A stretch of 64,000 nt of DNA from Homalodisca vitripennis. Lineage: Eukaryota > Arthropoda > Insecta > Hemiptera > Cicadellidae. This document shows, one piece after another, positions 11,020-22,130 of this stretch (positions are counted from its first letter, which is position 1; each line of letters starts with the position of its first letter). The stretch spans positions 66,220,501 to 66,284,500 of the forward strand of contig NC_060215.1 in NCBI RefSeq assembly GCF_021130785.1, read 5' to 3'. The notes beneath the pieces are model-generated. The model saw only the letters and a program-made list of their open reading frames with translations. It did no database searches and was not told where the DNA came from. Position numbers and translations under genes: made by a program.

Positions 11020-11687
11020 TTAATCAAAATCAATAACATCTGACAGGCGTAATTTTTTACAAGTATTAGGTTACAATCACATAATATTTTAAAGTCGTGT
11101 TTGAGAGTTCTACATTCTAAAGTCTCTCCAGGCCAGGAATTCACCGACGAAGGGCCGCAACGATAGCCACTGCTTCAGGTGAGGTTTCAGCTTTGGAGGA
11201 GGTAACATTATGAACTCGACTGGAAGACTGTTGAAGTATCTCGCACCAGCTTGGAATGGTTTCTTCTCGAAAAGTGTTTTCCTATGGGATGAAAGGTTGA
11301 AGTTTTTGGCAAATCTGGTGTTGTGGTCGTGTATCTGGGTGTTTCGAGTGAGCCCCCTTGAGCAAGAAGAGATGATCACCTCGAGAATGTAAGCAGCCAC
11401 CACTGTCATTATTCCCCATTTAACAAAAGCCCCTCTACAACTTTTGCTCGTACGATTTATTGCTACATACGATTCAATTTCTAAATTTTCAATGGACTTG
11501 TTGAACGAGTAACATAGGAGTACATGTAGCATCATCCGTAGGGGCTGATGTGGGCTGGAAAGTCATTACTGAAAAGGGTAAAAATAACCAGTCCCATGAC
11601 CGAAACTTGTGGCACACCTCTAGACACAGATAGAGGGGTGGATATTACTTTGGCCATTTCATTGTTGCTGAGGTAACCCAGCTCCAC
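11020..11687 (-). pseudogene. LINE 3' half (RT fragment and C-terminus), split by copy A
   Basis: On the minus strand this reads VELGYLSNNEMAKV, then the RT block GVPQVSVMGLVIFTLFSND, then, after an internal deletion that removed the YADD region, the C-terminal region (CRGAFVKWGIMTVVAAYIL, FEKKPFQAGARYFNSLP). It is the downstream half of the LINE whose upstream half sits at 16628-17260. The split falls exactly at the codons for VELG. An ATTAAAG-like signal lies near the 3' end. Confidence 0.82.
11675..11687. repeat. Target-site duplication of LINE copy A, left
   Basis: AACCCAGCTCCAC occurs here and again at 16628-16640, directly at the two borders of the inserted LINE. It is part of the reading frame of the interrupted LINE (VELG codons). 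This is the direct footprint of insertion. Confidence 0.88.
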
Positions 11688-12299
11688 GAGTGCGGAAGTG
11701 GCGGGGTCTTCATACCCCAACACATGTGCCAAGCCAGAGCGTCCACGAAGCACACGCACAACCATCTTCTCTCTTCTAAAGTGCTGTATTTTTTTTTTTG
11801 TGCGCGTGCACCTGGGAACTGCCTGATCCAAATCTTGTCTTCTTTGATTATTCCGATCAGGCTGATCTGATCTGGCGGGCTTCTTTCAAACTATCCTCAC
11901 TACAATCATTTTTCTTTTCTTACTACTCTCACCTGTCGGGTAAACTTCCCAAAAATCTATCTATAACTATCCTAAATCTAAATTCCCTTCTGTATCCAAA
12001 CCAAGATGGAACAGCATATGCCGAGGGCTGCGGATACATGGCGACCTCCAGTTTAAACTTAGCCTGTTTAAAATTAGCCTTCCCCAAGTAGAGCGGGACA
12101 ATGCTTAGGGTGACCTTTAGATCTCCGCTACTTGTGGGAACAAAATGAGTAAAGAAACACAAAAATTGAAAATAAACTAGAGAGTTCTTGTAGCACTCAA
12201 AAAGTGGATGAAAATTCACAAAAAATAGAGGGATTGATGATGGGTTCTGACCCTAGCAATCCTGAACAAACTCAAAAAACAGGCAGACATCCTAGTAGA

Positions 12300-13237
12300 A
12301 GTCCTCAAACCTCCGACGGCTAGAGTCAACACTGATGAAGAAGACGCCATACTGGAGGGCTAACACCAAAAAGAAGAGGGAGCAAAAGCCGAAAGGCTGC
12401 TCCCAGAACTGCCTAAACTATGTGGAGCTGCCAGGAAACGTAAGATCTGGCTTCAGAAAAGAGGTTATTCTCAGGAAGAGGCCAGGAAATTGGCTGTAAA
12501 ACGAATTCCAGAAGAAAAAAATAAATTTCTGAACAAACAAAGGAGGGTAAAAAAATCAAAAGACCTCACTCTAATGGATCCACACGGAATTTCATCGGAG
12601 AAAGAAAACAAAAAATGAAGGAAGACAGAGGGAACATAAGGAGCAATCTGCATAACCCCAGAAACCTTCATATAAACAAGCAGTAGAAGGTAAAAGGGTG
12701 GGGGTTCTACACTCCAATTTTCCCAAGACCCTACTCACGACAGAACAGATGGAGGAGATCCAGAGCTTCACCCTGGAAGCTATCGTGGAGGAACCGTAGG
12801 GTCCCTACTCTCCAAGATTCTACAGTATCAACAGGAGACAAGGAATTCTGATCTTCACCTGTGAAAACACCAATACCGCGGAATGGCTTAAGGGAAAGCA
12901 AGATTTCCTTAAGCCTTGGGAAGGGGCCAGTCTGAGGATTGTACCAGAGGAAGAAATTCCACGTGCAAGAATTGCGACTGTCTATCTTCCTAACAGTATA
13001 CATGAAACCACCAACAAGATTATGAAGTTCTTGAAAGTACAAAACAAAGAGCTCTCTGTTGGAGAATGGAACGTTCTGTGTAGAAGCGACAAGGGAAAGT
13101 CAGTACTACTTACCCTGGCAGTCGACTGCGCCAAAGCAAACAAACTTGAGAAGGAGGGTCCATGGATCGGCTACAAGTTTGGACAAATTCAGCTCAGACT
13201 GAAAAAGAAACACCAAGGAAACACAGAAAAAACCTAA
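12300..13237 (+). pseudogene. ORF1 of RNase H LINE copy A, DUF4780-type domain
   Basis: An upstream block reads LPKLCGAARKRKIWLQKRG followed by EEARKLA, a motif seen before the nucleic-acid-binding part in insect LINE ORF1 proteins. From 12749 a frame continues to 13237 with one TAG (12797-12799). It covers a domain like DUF4780: RFYSINRRQGILIFTCEN, then ARIATVYLP, then WNVLCRSDKGKSVLLTLAVD, then IGYKFGQIQLRLKKK. The role is probably RNA binding in the LINE particle. Stops and frameshifts are scattered through the N-terminal half. Copy B lacks nearly all of this. Confidence 0.75.
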
Positions 13238-13463
13238 AAAGGAGACTTCAGATAAATCTGAGACAGTCACCACGGAAAAAAGCACCGCTGAAGAGATGGA
13301 AGTGGAGGAGACCACGAAGGTGTCAGCAATCTGTACATACCTTAACTGAAAGGTCTACTGCACAAGCCAGTGCAGCAGTCGAAAGCGTAAAACCAACCTG
13401 TTCCCTCTTTTTGAAGAGAGAACCCTCTCTAAAAGGACCATCCGTCTCGGCCCGAGGAAGAAA

Positions 13464-14135
13464 ATGCGCCTAATACAGATAAACCTTCACCATGCTAAGG
13501 GCACAACCGACATCTTGGGAAGGAGGTTTATCTCAACAGGCCTGGATATCGCCCTAATCCAGGAACCTTGGATCAATAGGAGTTGCATCAGAGGATTGAC
13601 GACTCAGGTAGGTAATCTTATATATCATCGATCAATTGAAAACCCCAGAACAAGTATTCTAATTTCAAAACAAATAACAGCCTTTCTATTACATATCTTA
13701 TAACAAGAGATTTGGTGGCGGCTATATTAAAAGTAGCATCACTGCAAGGGGTGAAAGAGGTTACTATAGCCTTAGCCTATTTTCCCCAACCCGTCAACAA
13801 GCTGCCCACCAAAAGAGATAGAAAGACTATTGCAGAGCTGCAGAGATAGAGGTTCGGCCCTCATTCTCGGCTGCGACTGCAATGCTCACTATACCTACTG
13901 GGGAAGCACAAACATAAACCAAAAAAGTGAGGAACTCCTACAGTTTATGTTTAGCAATGATTTAGTTTTAGAAAATAGACGGTCAAGTCCAACCTTTATT
14001 ACTAGAAATAGGAAAGAAGTCCTAGACATAACCCTATCCACAAGGACTTAAAAACATATATACATTGTAAGGTAGCACATCTCAGAGGAGGCCTCACTAT
14101 CGGACCACTGCCCTATTAGGTTCGACATAGAGGAG
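13464..14135 (+). pseudogene. Endonuclease domain of LINE copy A
   Basis: The frame opens with MRLIQINLHHAKG, the usual N-terminal block of this EEP endonuclease, then ALIQEPWINRSC. Later blocks are ALILGCDCNAHYTYWGS (the catalytic G-x-D-x-N-A-H), RKEVLDITLST and finally SDHCPIRFDI at about 14105. Two frameshifts split it. It would nick the target site; the same domain in copy B is about 90% alike by eye. Confidence 0.85.
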
Positions 14136-14280
14136 ATAGGGGAAAAAACGTGACCCACAGGGTTCCTAAATCTCCCAACTGGAAGGGATACCGAGTGTCC
14201 CTTATAGAAGAGTTAGAAGAAATAGAACCCTTCCAAAAAAATGAATTTGACTTAGAAAGGTCTGCACAATTAGTATAACT

Positions 14281-15738
14281 AGCTATAATAAAGGCCTACG
14301 AGAAAAACTGCCCTCTCAGGCAAAATGGGCTGAAGAAAGATGTGCCGTGGTGGACTGGGAGGTTAGAGACACTAAGAAATAAAACTAGGAAACTACTAAA
14401 ATGGGCAAAAAGGACAGACGATTGGCTCCCTTATCTACATGCCCAAAACGAATATAAGAAAGAACTTAGCATGAATAAAAGAAGAACCTGGAGAAATTTT
14501 TACAAAAACATTAACAGCCTACCTGATGCTACTAGGCTTCAAAAAACTCTCCAAACTGATCACACTAACCCTATGGGGACCTTAGTAAAGGCCAACGGTG
14601 ACCTAACAGTGAACAGGAAGGAGACCTTAGAACTGCTTCTGGAGACGCACTTCCCGGGGGTCACATGACTCTAAATGAGGAAATTTATTCTCTAATCGAG
14701 GGGAGATCCAGCCAAGAGGTTGCAAAAGCCAGACAGTGGTCTAACAGACTATTTACACATGAAAGAATTAAATGGGCAATAAGATCGTTCAAGCCATTTA
14801 AATCTCCTGGGGCAAATGGAGTTTTCCCAGCCCTTCTTCAAGAGGGGCTGGACATACTATTAAATACTCTTAGCATTCTGTTTAGAAGCAATTTCACCAT
14901 AGGATAAATACCAAAAAACTGGAGGACAGCACCGGTGGTGTTTGTACGGAAAAAAGACAGGGATCCGACTAATCCCAACTCGTACAGACCCATAAGCCTA
15001 ACCTCCTTCATGGTGAAAACTATGGAAACTAAACCTCATAAGCAACTGGTGTCATGGGGAAGGTCTACGGATCAACCCATCTAAAACAAATATGATTACC
15101 TTTACCAGGAAGAGAAAGTTCCAGCTTACACAACCTGTTCTGGAGGGAATCAGCATAAACCAAACAAAAGAAGTGAAATACCTGGGTTTAGTCCTGAATG
15201 AGAAGCTCACTTGGAACTCCCATATTGAAAGCAGGATATCCAAAGTGCCAATGGCCCTTAAGGGGCCTGTAAGAGACTTTTTAGATTTAAATGGGGACTC
15301 AAACCCAAAATGATATATTGGATTTACAAAACCATAATTAAACCAATGGTCACATATGCTGCCTTAGTGTGGTGGCCAAAAGTAGATCAAACAACAGCTG
15401 CTAAAAGGCTACAGAGTCTTCAAAGGCTAGCTTCAACAATTGAAGCAGTCCTAGGATACAATCCTCTGGGGCAAGAGGTGATGAGGACAGCCGCTCTAAG
15501 TGCAATGAAGCTTCTAGGAACAAAGGTAATAAATGCTACCTCCTTAGAAGGCCACATGAAGATATTGCAAGTATTTCCTGAGGCTGAAATGCTAACAAAG
15601 TATCAGACGCAATGGTTAAGAAATACTCCTTTGACAACCCATATATGGTCTCTATCAGAAGTAGGGAGAAATGGATTAAAAAGGAGGCCTACCCTACAAA
15701 GAAGTCCTGAAGTTTTACACAGATGGTTCACGCCTTGA
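14281..15738 (+). pseudogene. Reverse transcriptase of LINE copy A, core deleted
   Basis: The linker (VPWWTGRLETLRNKTRKLLK) and RT N-terminus (FKPFKSPGANGVFPALLQEG, RKKDRDPTNPNSYRPISL) are readable. Directly after MVKTMET at about 15029 the sequence jumps to the part encoding QLVSWGRSTDQP, skipping about 500 bp that copy B keeps. The missing part contains the F-x-D and YADD catalytic motifs. The thumb region follows (EVKYLGLVLNEKLTWNSHI, KPMVTYAALVWWPK). This copy therefore cannot encode an active RT. Confidence 0.85.
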
Positions 15739-16537
15739 CTCTAGGGCAGGATACAGAATACACGGACCAGGAGTCGACATGGCTGTGCCCCTAGGAAGAC
15801 ATGCCACGGTTTTTCAGGCGGAGGTCATGGCAATAGACTCATGTTCCAGAAGACTCATACAAATGAGGACAAAAGGATTAAAATACCTAATACTTTCTGA
15901 TAGTCAGGCTGCACTGAAGGCACTTGATAACTGTTTGTTTGATTCGAGAGCGGTCTGGGAATGTAAGAATGATATAGCAGAGCTGACAATGAGTAATAGA
16001 GTAACACTCGGTTGGGTACCGTGTCATGAAGGCATTCATGAAAATTAAAAAGAAGACATCCTTGCCAAAAAGGGAGCGGAATCCACAATGGTGGGGCCTG
16101 AGCCAGGTTGCGGGATATCCTTCTCCAACATTAAAGCTCTGGTCAAAGATTGGGAAAAGAGGATAAGACACAATAATTGGAGTAGAGCCTCAGGATTAAG
16201 ACTATCCAAAATGTTTATCTCTCCTTACGTTAAAGGGTGGACAGCTCTCTTAGATCAGAATAAGGAGGATATAAGACTAATAATAGGAATGTTGACAGGA
16301 CATGGCCCCCTAAGGAAACATCTTATGAGGGTAGGCCTTAGCCAGACTAACGAATGTACTCTATGGAGAAGAGGAGGAATCAGCAGAGCACATTTGGTTA
16401 GATTGTCTTGCCATCTTAGAAACTCGGAAAAGATACCTGGGAGCATATCTCCTCAGCCCCAAGGATATCAGAGAACAGGAGCCCTTAAATCTGATTGGTT
16501 TTTGCAAAAGCCTCGGACTTTGAGGACACAAATTTAA
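15700..16537 (+). pseudogene. RNase H domain and C-terminus of LINE copy A
   Basis: All four RNase H blocks are recognisable: FYTDGSRLDSRAG (Asp), FQAEVMAIDSC (Glu), LILSDSQAALKALD (Asp), then VTLGWVPCHEGIHEN and EDILAKKGAE (Asp). The C-terminal region MLTGHGPLRKHLMRVGLS follows. Frame changes near 15738 and 16045 break it. RNase H would remove the RNA strand after first-strand synthesis; its presence separates this LINE from the Jockey/CR1-like ones in the window. Confidence 0.85.
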
Positions 16538-16627
16538 TGTAAGGGAGGTGCAAAGGTCCTTTTAGGAGTAAGCGCGGGGACAAACTGTACTTTTCCCTCA
16601 GGAAGGAAGGAAAAAAATAAATAAATA

Positions 16628-16640
16628 AACCCAGCTCCAC
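16628..16640. repeat. Target-site duplication of LINE copy A, right
   Basis: AACCCAGCTCCAC, identical to the left copy at 11675-11687. The first A residues may overlap with the A-rich tail of the LINE. Confidence 0.88.
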
Positions 16641-17260
16641 AATATGAGTCCTGTCACCCAAATAACTCGTGAACCACTGCAGGGCTTTTCCACTAATGCC
16701 CAGTGAGCCGAGTTTGTTAAAGGTGAAGTCGTGGCTTAAGCAGTTGAATGCCTTGCTCATGTCAATAAAGATTCCGGTGGCATTATTACCACTTTCAAGA
16801 TTATCGATATCTTCCATAAGGTCTACAAGAGCTGTGATGGTCGACTTGCCTTTTTTGAACCCGGGTTGATAGTCTGTTGTTAGCTTATTAGCATTTAAGA
16901 ATTGAAGCAGCCTATTAAGGATGACTCTCTCGATAATCTTCGAGAAGGTTGGCACCAGTGAGATCGACCTGTAACTGTCTATGATGTCTTTTTTGCCTCG
17001 TTTATGAAGAGGGAACACCTTCGAGGTTTTCATCCTTGACGGGAATCTTCCAAATTAGACAGAAAGGTTTGTTAAGTATAGAAGTGGTCGTAGGAGCTTC
17101 TCCTTGCAATACTGAACTATTATTCGTATTGTAGATATCTCTTTGAGCCCTGTAGAATATTTTATCTTCAGATTGTCAATTATTTTTTATAGTTCAACCA
17201 TGGATGTAACTGAGAACTCTGTTAACTTTGGTTGTAAGCTATTATTTGGAACGTTTTTTT
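16628..17260 (-). pseudogene. LINE 5' half (RT N-terminus), split by copy A
   Basis: The minus strand reads the pre-RT linker (KEKLLRPLLYLTNLS), FPSRMKTSKVFPLHKRG, DSYRSISLVPTFSKIIER, GFKKGKSTITALVDLM, the motif A block GIFIDMSKAFNCLSHD and LQWFTSYLGDRTHIVELG. The last residues are then interrupted by the inserted RNase H LINE. The matching continuation starts at 11687. Motif A looks intact, but stops upstream and the deletion downstream make the element dead. Confidence 0.85.
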
Positions 17261-18921
17261 ACTTCTTTGTGTATATAAAACAATTTAGAAACTTACAGAA
17301 ATAAAATAGTGTATTTTTAATTAATATTTTATTTGAAGTTTATATTTTTTGTCTATATTTGTCAACATCAGTGTGTCTGCTGGTTCTATGCATGGACCTT
17401 AGCAGCTTGTTGGTAAAGTGATCAATACAACATTTTATTTCACCTTCACTTACTACTTTGTGTAGTTGTATATTAATAGACTATTAGTATAAGTTTATAT
17501 CTTAAGCTTTTGTGATCTATAATATTTTAAAGTAGAATGTATGGGATATGATTTGTAGTATTAAAAATACATCCCCGATCCTATGAAAATTCCATTAAAA
17601 TAGTGTGCTATTCTTGGGCTTCTTTCTCCTCAAAAAGATAAACAAAGTTAAAGTAGTGTTGAGTTGAAAGTTTCTTTGATTTATTTTTTGGTTCTACCAA
17701 ATAGACCTTGACCTAGACCTGTAACGACTGCGACTTGTAAGTCAATATGTGTTATTTGATGTGAAAAATCCTGTAACAGTCCATTTAAGCCCTTTCAGGG
17801 CCAGGAGCAAATATGAGATGTTGCAAAAATTTTTCACATCTCATATCCCCTTGTGACTAGTCAAAAGTGCCAGGCTAAAATTGGTGATTTTGCAGTCTCT
17901 TAGATTAAAATTTATAATTTTTCATAAAAATTAGAGAATGACCTAAAAGTTGCACCAAATTACTCGTATAGATATATACTATCAAGAAAAAAATATATAG
18001 ATTTTTTTTAAGTAATTTAAAATTTTTAAAAATCATGTTTTAATAGATTACATAAAAAATTTAATTTTTTTAATTTTTTTTGCAAATAACTAAAAAAGGA
18101 AAAACAATATTACTGTGGCAAGCTATTTTATTATATTTTATATTATTATTTATACATTTAGAAAGGAAGAACCATACAAAATTTTGTGTTATTTCTCTCA
18201 TAAATAAATTTTTATGACACATTTTGTATAAATATACATAATTGTACTTTGCAACATTTTATAAGTGTTAAAGCAACTGACTCTTACATTGCAAGCAACT
18301 TAAAATAAATATTCACATTATGGATGTACCAGTAAACAGATGATAGTAGGATCCATAAACAGTTTCAATACAGTTAAAAAACACTGTTTACCAAGAAATA
18401 TTTACAACAATTTTATTTGAAATTTATTTACTTTTTCTATTTACAAATGTGCTATTTACAATTTCACTCCCGTGAGATCGCAAATTGTTAGTCATTGTAA
18501 CTACTACACACAATAGCTAAGCACATAACAACTAACACTACTAATATTTACAACCACAAAATAAAATAGTGAAGAAGAATACAGCATACAATACTACAAT
18601 TACACTAAAGCATAAAGAATTAACAACAAAAGATCGAGTCAGCTGATAATGTCAAGTGACAATTACGAAATAAAAATGCATAGACCTCCAAAATAAAAAT
18701 GATATTCGTATTAATTATCTGCAAATATACCAGGGAATAAAAAAACATTAAACTTTAATCATTTGACGTCGTATTTATTTAAGAAAACGACGAATATCAA
18801 GGAGACAATATATTGCCGCCTGGCGCTTTTCGCATATGTCACAGACGGCAATATTTTGTCACTGACCACTGTCTTCTAATATAGAGGAAATTTTGCCGAA
18901 AATTATCCACGGCCTTCTATA
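17261..18921. other. AT-rich non-coding stretch with a TTAA-bordered hairpin
   Basis: No gene is recognised. At 17785-17788 a TTAA is followed by GCCCTTTCAGGGCCAGGAGC. An 11-bp perfect inverted repeat (ATATGAGATGT, 17811-17821 and 17836-17846) follows, a layout that recalls the piggyBac terminus at 54280. The rest, including long A/T runs at 17990-18080, shows nothing else. Around 18815-18900 short GCCGCCTGGCG and GACGGCAATATTTTG segments look like subterminal repeats of an unidentified element. Confidence 0.35.
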
Positions 18922-19710
18922 CAGGGTCATCGAAAAATAATGCCTAGATTTTAAATAACTGTCATAAAAAAACTATTAAAGGTAATTTAAAGGTTGTAGT
19001 CTTAAAATGTGCGGAAAGAAATAAATTTCTTTTTCATACCTTAGTTGTTTCAATGTGAGCACTGTTCGTTGCCCTGCAGATATCAAGTCTGTAGTCAACT
19101 TCCTGCCACGTGCGTCCAATCATATTTGGCGTAACAGTTAAGATTGCGGAAGAAATTCGCTTTGGGAAGCGTGCGTTTAGGGCGGTCGGTAGGTTTTATT
19201 TGCTGTTTTATCTGAATTTTATACGCATGAAGTCTTAGTTCATGGATTTTTTTGGGCTCCTAACACAAGATTGCCGGATACGCTCAACATTCTCTTCTGA
19301 TGTTCTTGGTCGGCCTGGTCTAGATTTTTTGCCGACGGTCCCTTGTTTCCCTAAACTGGTTAAACCATCGAACGATAGCTTTGTTATCAGGTGCTGTTTG
19401 ACCCGGATATGTTCTCCGAAAGAGCCACTGTACACTGACAATTGACTTTGACTCCGCGTACTAAATCACGCACTGTGCTTTTTGTTGCACGGTCAACATC
19501 GTACTGAGCGGCGGCGCGTCTGTGGCCGGCTGACCTTGACGATTGCGCAGCTTGTCTGCGCATCACAAAGACAGGGAAACACAATCAGACGAACTAAAAA
19601 CAAAACTTGCGTTCACCAGTTATCGTCCAGTGAAAGAATTACTTATTTAACATGAAAGGTTTTGATGTTATAATTTTATTAAATCTAGGCATTATTTTTC
19701 GATGACACTT
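18922..19710 (-). mobile_element. Internally deleted mariner-type element (DUF4817 helix-turn-helix)
   Basis: Terminal inverted repeats of about 30 bp match (left CAGGGTCATCGAAAAATAAT, right with three changes in the first five bases) and continue TGCCTAGATTT on both sides; TA flanks both ends (18920-18921, 19711-19712). On the minus strand the interior encodes the N-terminal DNA-binding half of a mariner-superfamily transposase: VRWFNQFRETR or its shifted frame GKKSRPGRPRTSEENVERIR, then SPKKS. It then skips to a piece like HAYKIQIKQQIKPTDRPKR. The catalytic domain is gone, so it is a non-autonomous derivative. Confidence 0.85.
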
Positions 19711-19875
19711 TATAACGTCTACATACATTATACAAATACTATATGAAAAACAACTTCCTAGCTAGGTCTGTCGTCATGGAAGCAAGATGGAGAACAAAAC
19801 AGAAGACCAGTTCTGACCCTCTACAAAATAACGTAACAGCTTAATTGAAAACAAATCAATGAATCACTGCCTAAA

Positions 19876-20575
19876 GAAACATTGCAATGCCCTCTCAACT
19901 CAGTAAATAATGATGAGGATGCTGTTTTTTGCAATAGTGAATGCTCATCCTGGTACCACAGACAGTGTATGGGAATGTCACATGAGCACTATAATGATAT
20001 TTCAAAGCGCTCCAGTGAATTCTGGCTTTGCCCCACCTGCAATTTGATGGAACAAACTCAGGGCCATAATTCAAATATGACTAACAATCTGCTAGAGAGT
20101 CTTCGGAGGAGAAATCTCTGGAAGAACTACAGAATGAGGTCTCCTCCTACCATGGAAGAGACATAAAAAATGAAGGGCTCCTTCACATGTCTGCAAGCTA
20201 CTAACAGAAAATGAAGAACTAAAAAAAGAAAACAGTAATCTGTCATTCACACTAAAATCTAAAGAAGCCGAACTAGAAGATCTTATCATAAAGTACAACA
20301 CACTAGTCAACAATCAAGAAGAAATGTTTTCTAAATTTGATGCTTCTTTTAGGCAACTAGATAAAGAGAAATCATTAAGACTCAAACAGCAAGAAATTTT
20401 TGATAAACACAACAACAAGCAACTCCGCATCATTGAATCATATGAACAAAAAATTGTTACCCTTGAGTCTAAACTTTCATGCTCACCAAACGGTAATAAC
20501 ACCGAAGTCAGCAGGAACCTTCTAGTTAGTGAAATTCATCAACACACCTCCAATTACAGCGAACAATCTTGAAGT
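19876..20575 (+). pseudogene. LINE ORF1 with PHD finger and coiled coil
   Basis: The first frame shows a PHD-type zinc finger: CPLNSVNNDEDAVFC, then ECSSWYHRQCMG, then EFWLCPTC. It has the Cys-His spacing of a C4HC3 finger, although the second Cys of the first pair is Asn here. After frameshifts a long coiled coil follows (LTENEELKKENSNLSF, KSKEAELEDLIIKYN, then KQQEIFDKHNNKQLRIIE). PHD fingers are known in ORF1 of CR1-like LINEs, where they may bind chromatin or RNA. One missing ligand and the frameshifts indicate a dead copy. Confidence 0.78.
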
Positions 20576-21047
20576 CGAATTAACCTCAATCAAGAGTAGA
20601 TTGGTGACACTGGAATCTTAATTAAAAACTTTCAGTAAACTTTCTCCTTATGAAATCAATCCTCAGAAGCTATATCTCAGTGGGTGCGGTATCACAGGCC
20701 CGTTGCGATAACTACCGTTTCTACAAATACAACCAACCAAGCTAGAAACCCACCAGCTAATTGAAGAATTCGTTACCCCAATGAGACTTTGCAGGAATTT
20801 TATAACTAGCACATTTAATTTGACCTTCTCTCCTCAACGATGAGGAGAGGTGACTCAGCTGACTTCCATGAGACTGACCGCTCTTCAGCACAGGAAAACT
20901 TGGATCCTACTTTGCCTAGCATGGCTAATAATATCACTATAACCTCAACTCCTGTCTACTCAAAACCTGAATCACCTAAGTATCGTTTTTTAGAATGCAG
21001 TCCACCTGCAAAGCACAACTGGAAAGACCAACATCAGCGTCCAGCCA

Positions 21048-21440
21048 AAACTGTACAGTAACTATTTTCCATCAGAATACAGACAGGATGAATAACAATT
21101 TGGAATGGATAAATCACCTTCTTGACGAACTCGAGCCGGTCTTGGCGATCTTTACACAACATAGTAACACAACTGACACTATACAAAACACGAGACTTGT
21201 CAACTACACTTTGGTATCTGCATTTGGTGGAGAACAACATATTAAGGTTTAAGAGTAGCTATATTTAAAAACAACAAATTCACAAACGATGCAGTGAACG
21301 TAGAAATTGAACCTCATAGCATCCCCCTTGTCTATGAGATAGTGGCTGTAAAAATAAGTCTCAGTAACAGTAAACATTTGTACATACTTGGAATATATCG
21401 CTCTCCCTCAAAAAATATGTTAAGTGATGATATCAGTTAT
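21048..21440 (+). pseudogene. LINE endonuclease, N-terminal half
   Basis: In two frames the sequence reads TVTIFHQNTDRMNNN and WINHLLDELEPVLAIFTQH (the block where intact copies have L-x-E-x-W), then TRLVNYTLVSAFGG. After a frame change it reads VYEIVAVKISLSN and YILGIYRSPSKN (the G-x-Y-R-P-P block). The catalytic G-D-x-N and S-D-H blocks are not found. Confidence 0.75.
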
Positions 21441-21840
21441 AAAATACTATATAGTAATCTCAATCATAAAATTGTTTATATAAAACATTATTTTATCCCC
21501 AAATTCATTAAATATCTACAAATAATTTTACAAATGCATAAAAATCTATAGGTTTTATAATTTACTGGCTCCAATATTATAAAAAAACCATAAAAAATAA
21601 AAAAATCATAGTTTTTTGAAAATTCTAATTATTAATGTCCAGTTAATTCTTACCATCAATATGTTCAGGTTTATAGGTAAATAAATAATTGAGGTAAACT
21701 GAAACAATGGCTGAAACATTGTCCTGGTAAATAAATGTTTAAATTTCATAAAACAAAAGTCCACTTAATTATTTCTAAAGTGCTTTTTATCTGAAATAAC
21801 ATCAAATACACATATGTAACACACAAAATGCTTTACTCAC
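21441..21840. other. AT-rich intronic sequence
   Basis: No coding or repeat signal is recognised. The 3' end carries the GTGAGT splice donor (minus strand, 21840-21835) of the adjoining candidate exon. Confidence 0.4.
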
Positions 21841-22130
21841 GTGATCTATAAGTGAAGTATCGTCTTGGTGTTGTGAGGCAGTCCCAGGTTTACTGGATGT
21901 GGGTTGATCATCTTCATTAGATTCGTCATCAAGAGAATCATCTGCAGGGAATGAGGGTGACTGAACTCTAGATAGTGGAAGCTCTGATGAATACGATGTC
22001 TTCCTCCCAGGTTCATTTTGGGATACCTTTCCTTCGTCTGGATTTGTTTCATCCTCAGAGTCAGGAACAGTTATGATTGACTCAACATCACTGATGATTT
22101 CCACTTCATCATCGCTGTCAGAACTGGATC
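21841..22130 (-). CDS. Candidate host exon, acidic Ser-rich
   Basis: On the minus strand a 290-bp open segment is bordered by an AG acceptor (22132-22131, preceded by TTATGATTTA) and a strong donor CAC|GTGAGTAAAG (GT at 21840-21839). It reads SSSDSDDEVEIISDVES, then PDSEDETNPDEGKVSQNEPG, then SPSFPADDSLDDESNEDD, a low-complexity acidic segment with no named domain. The exon begins with two bases of a split codon, which fits the phase-1 end of the large exon at 26089-27729 on the same strand. I infer it is the next exon of that gene. A transposase acidic tail is a possible alternative. Confidence 0.5.

Larger units (their letters stand above)
11688..16627 (+). mobile_element. Full-length RNase H-type LINE, copy A
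   Basis: The element is about 4.94 kb and runs 5' to 3': untranslated start GAGTGCGGAAGTGGCGG, ORF1 with a DUF4780-type domain, endonuclease, RT, RNase H, and a short A-rich tail (GGAAAAAAATAAATAAATAA). It is bounded by a 13-bp direct repeat (11675-11687 and 16628-16640). A second copy (copy B) starts and ends with the same sequences, which confirms both ends. The RNase H and the C-terminal zinc region put it in the I/LOA/R1 group. Inactivating changes include a stop in ORF1 and a deletion of about 500 bp in the RT core. Confidence 0.9.
19840..21440 (+). mobile_element. LINE remnant with PHD-finger ORF1 and partial endonuclease
   Basis: ORF1 (PHD finger, coiled coil) is followed by an endonuclease N-terminal half, in the usual LINE order. 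Nothing of the RT is visible after about 21440, so the copy is 3'-deleted or broken off. The coiled-coil part resembles the ORF1 at 9836-10357, so both may derive from one family. No 3' tail is found. Confidence 0.75.
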
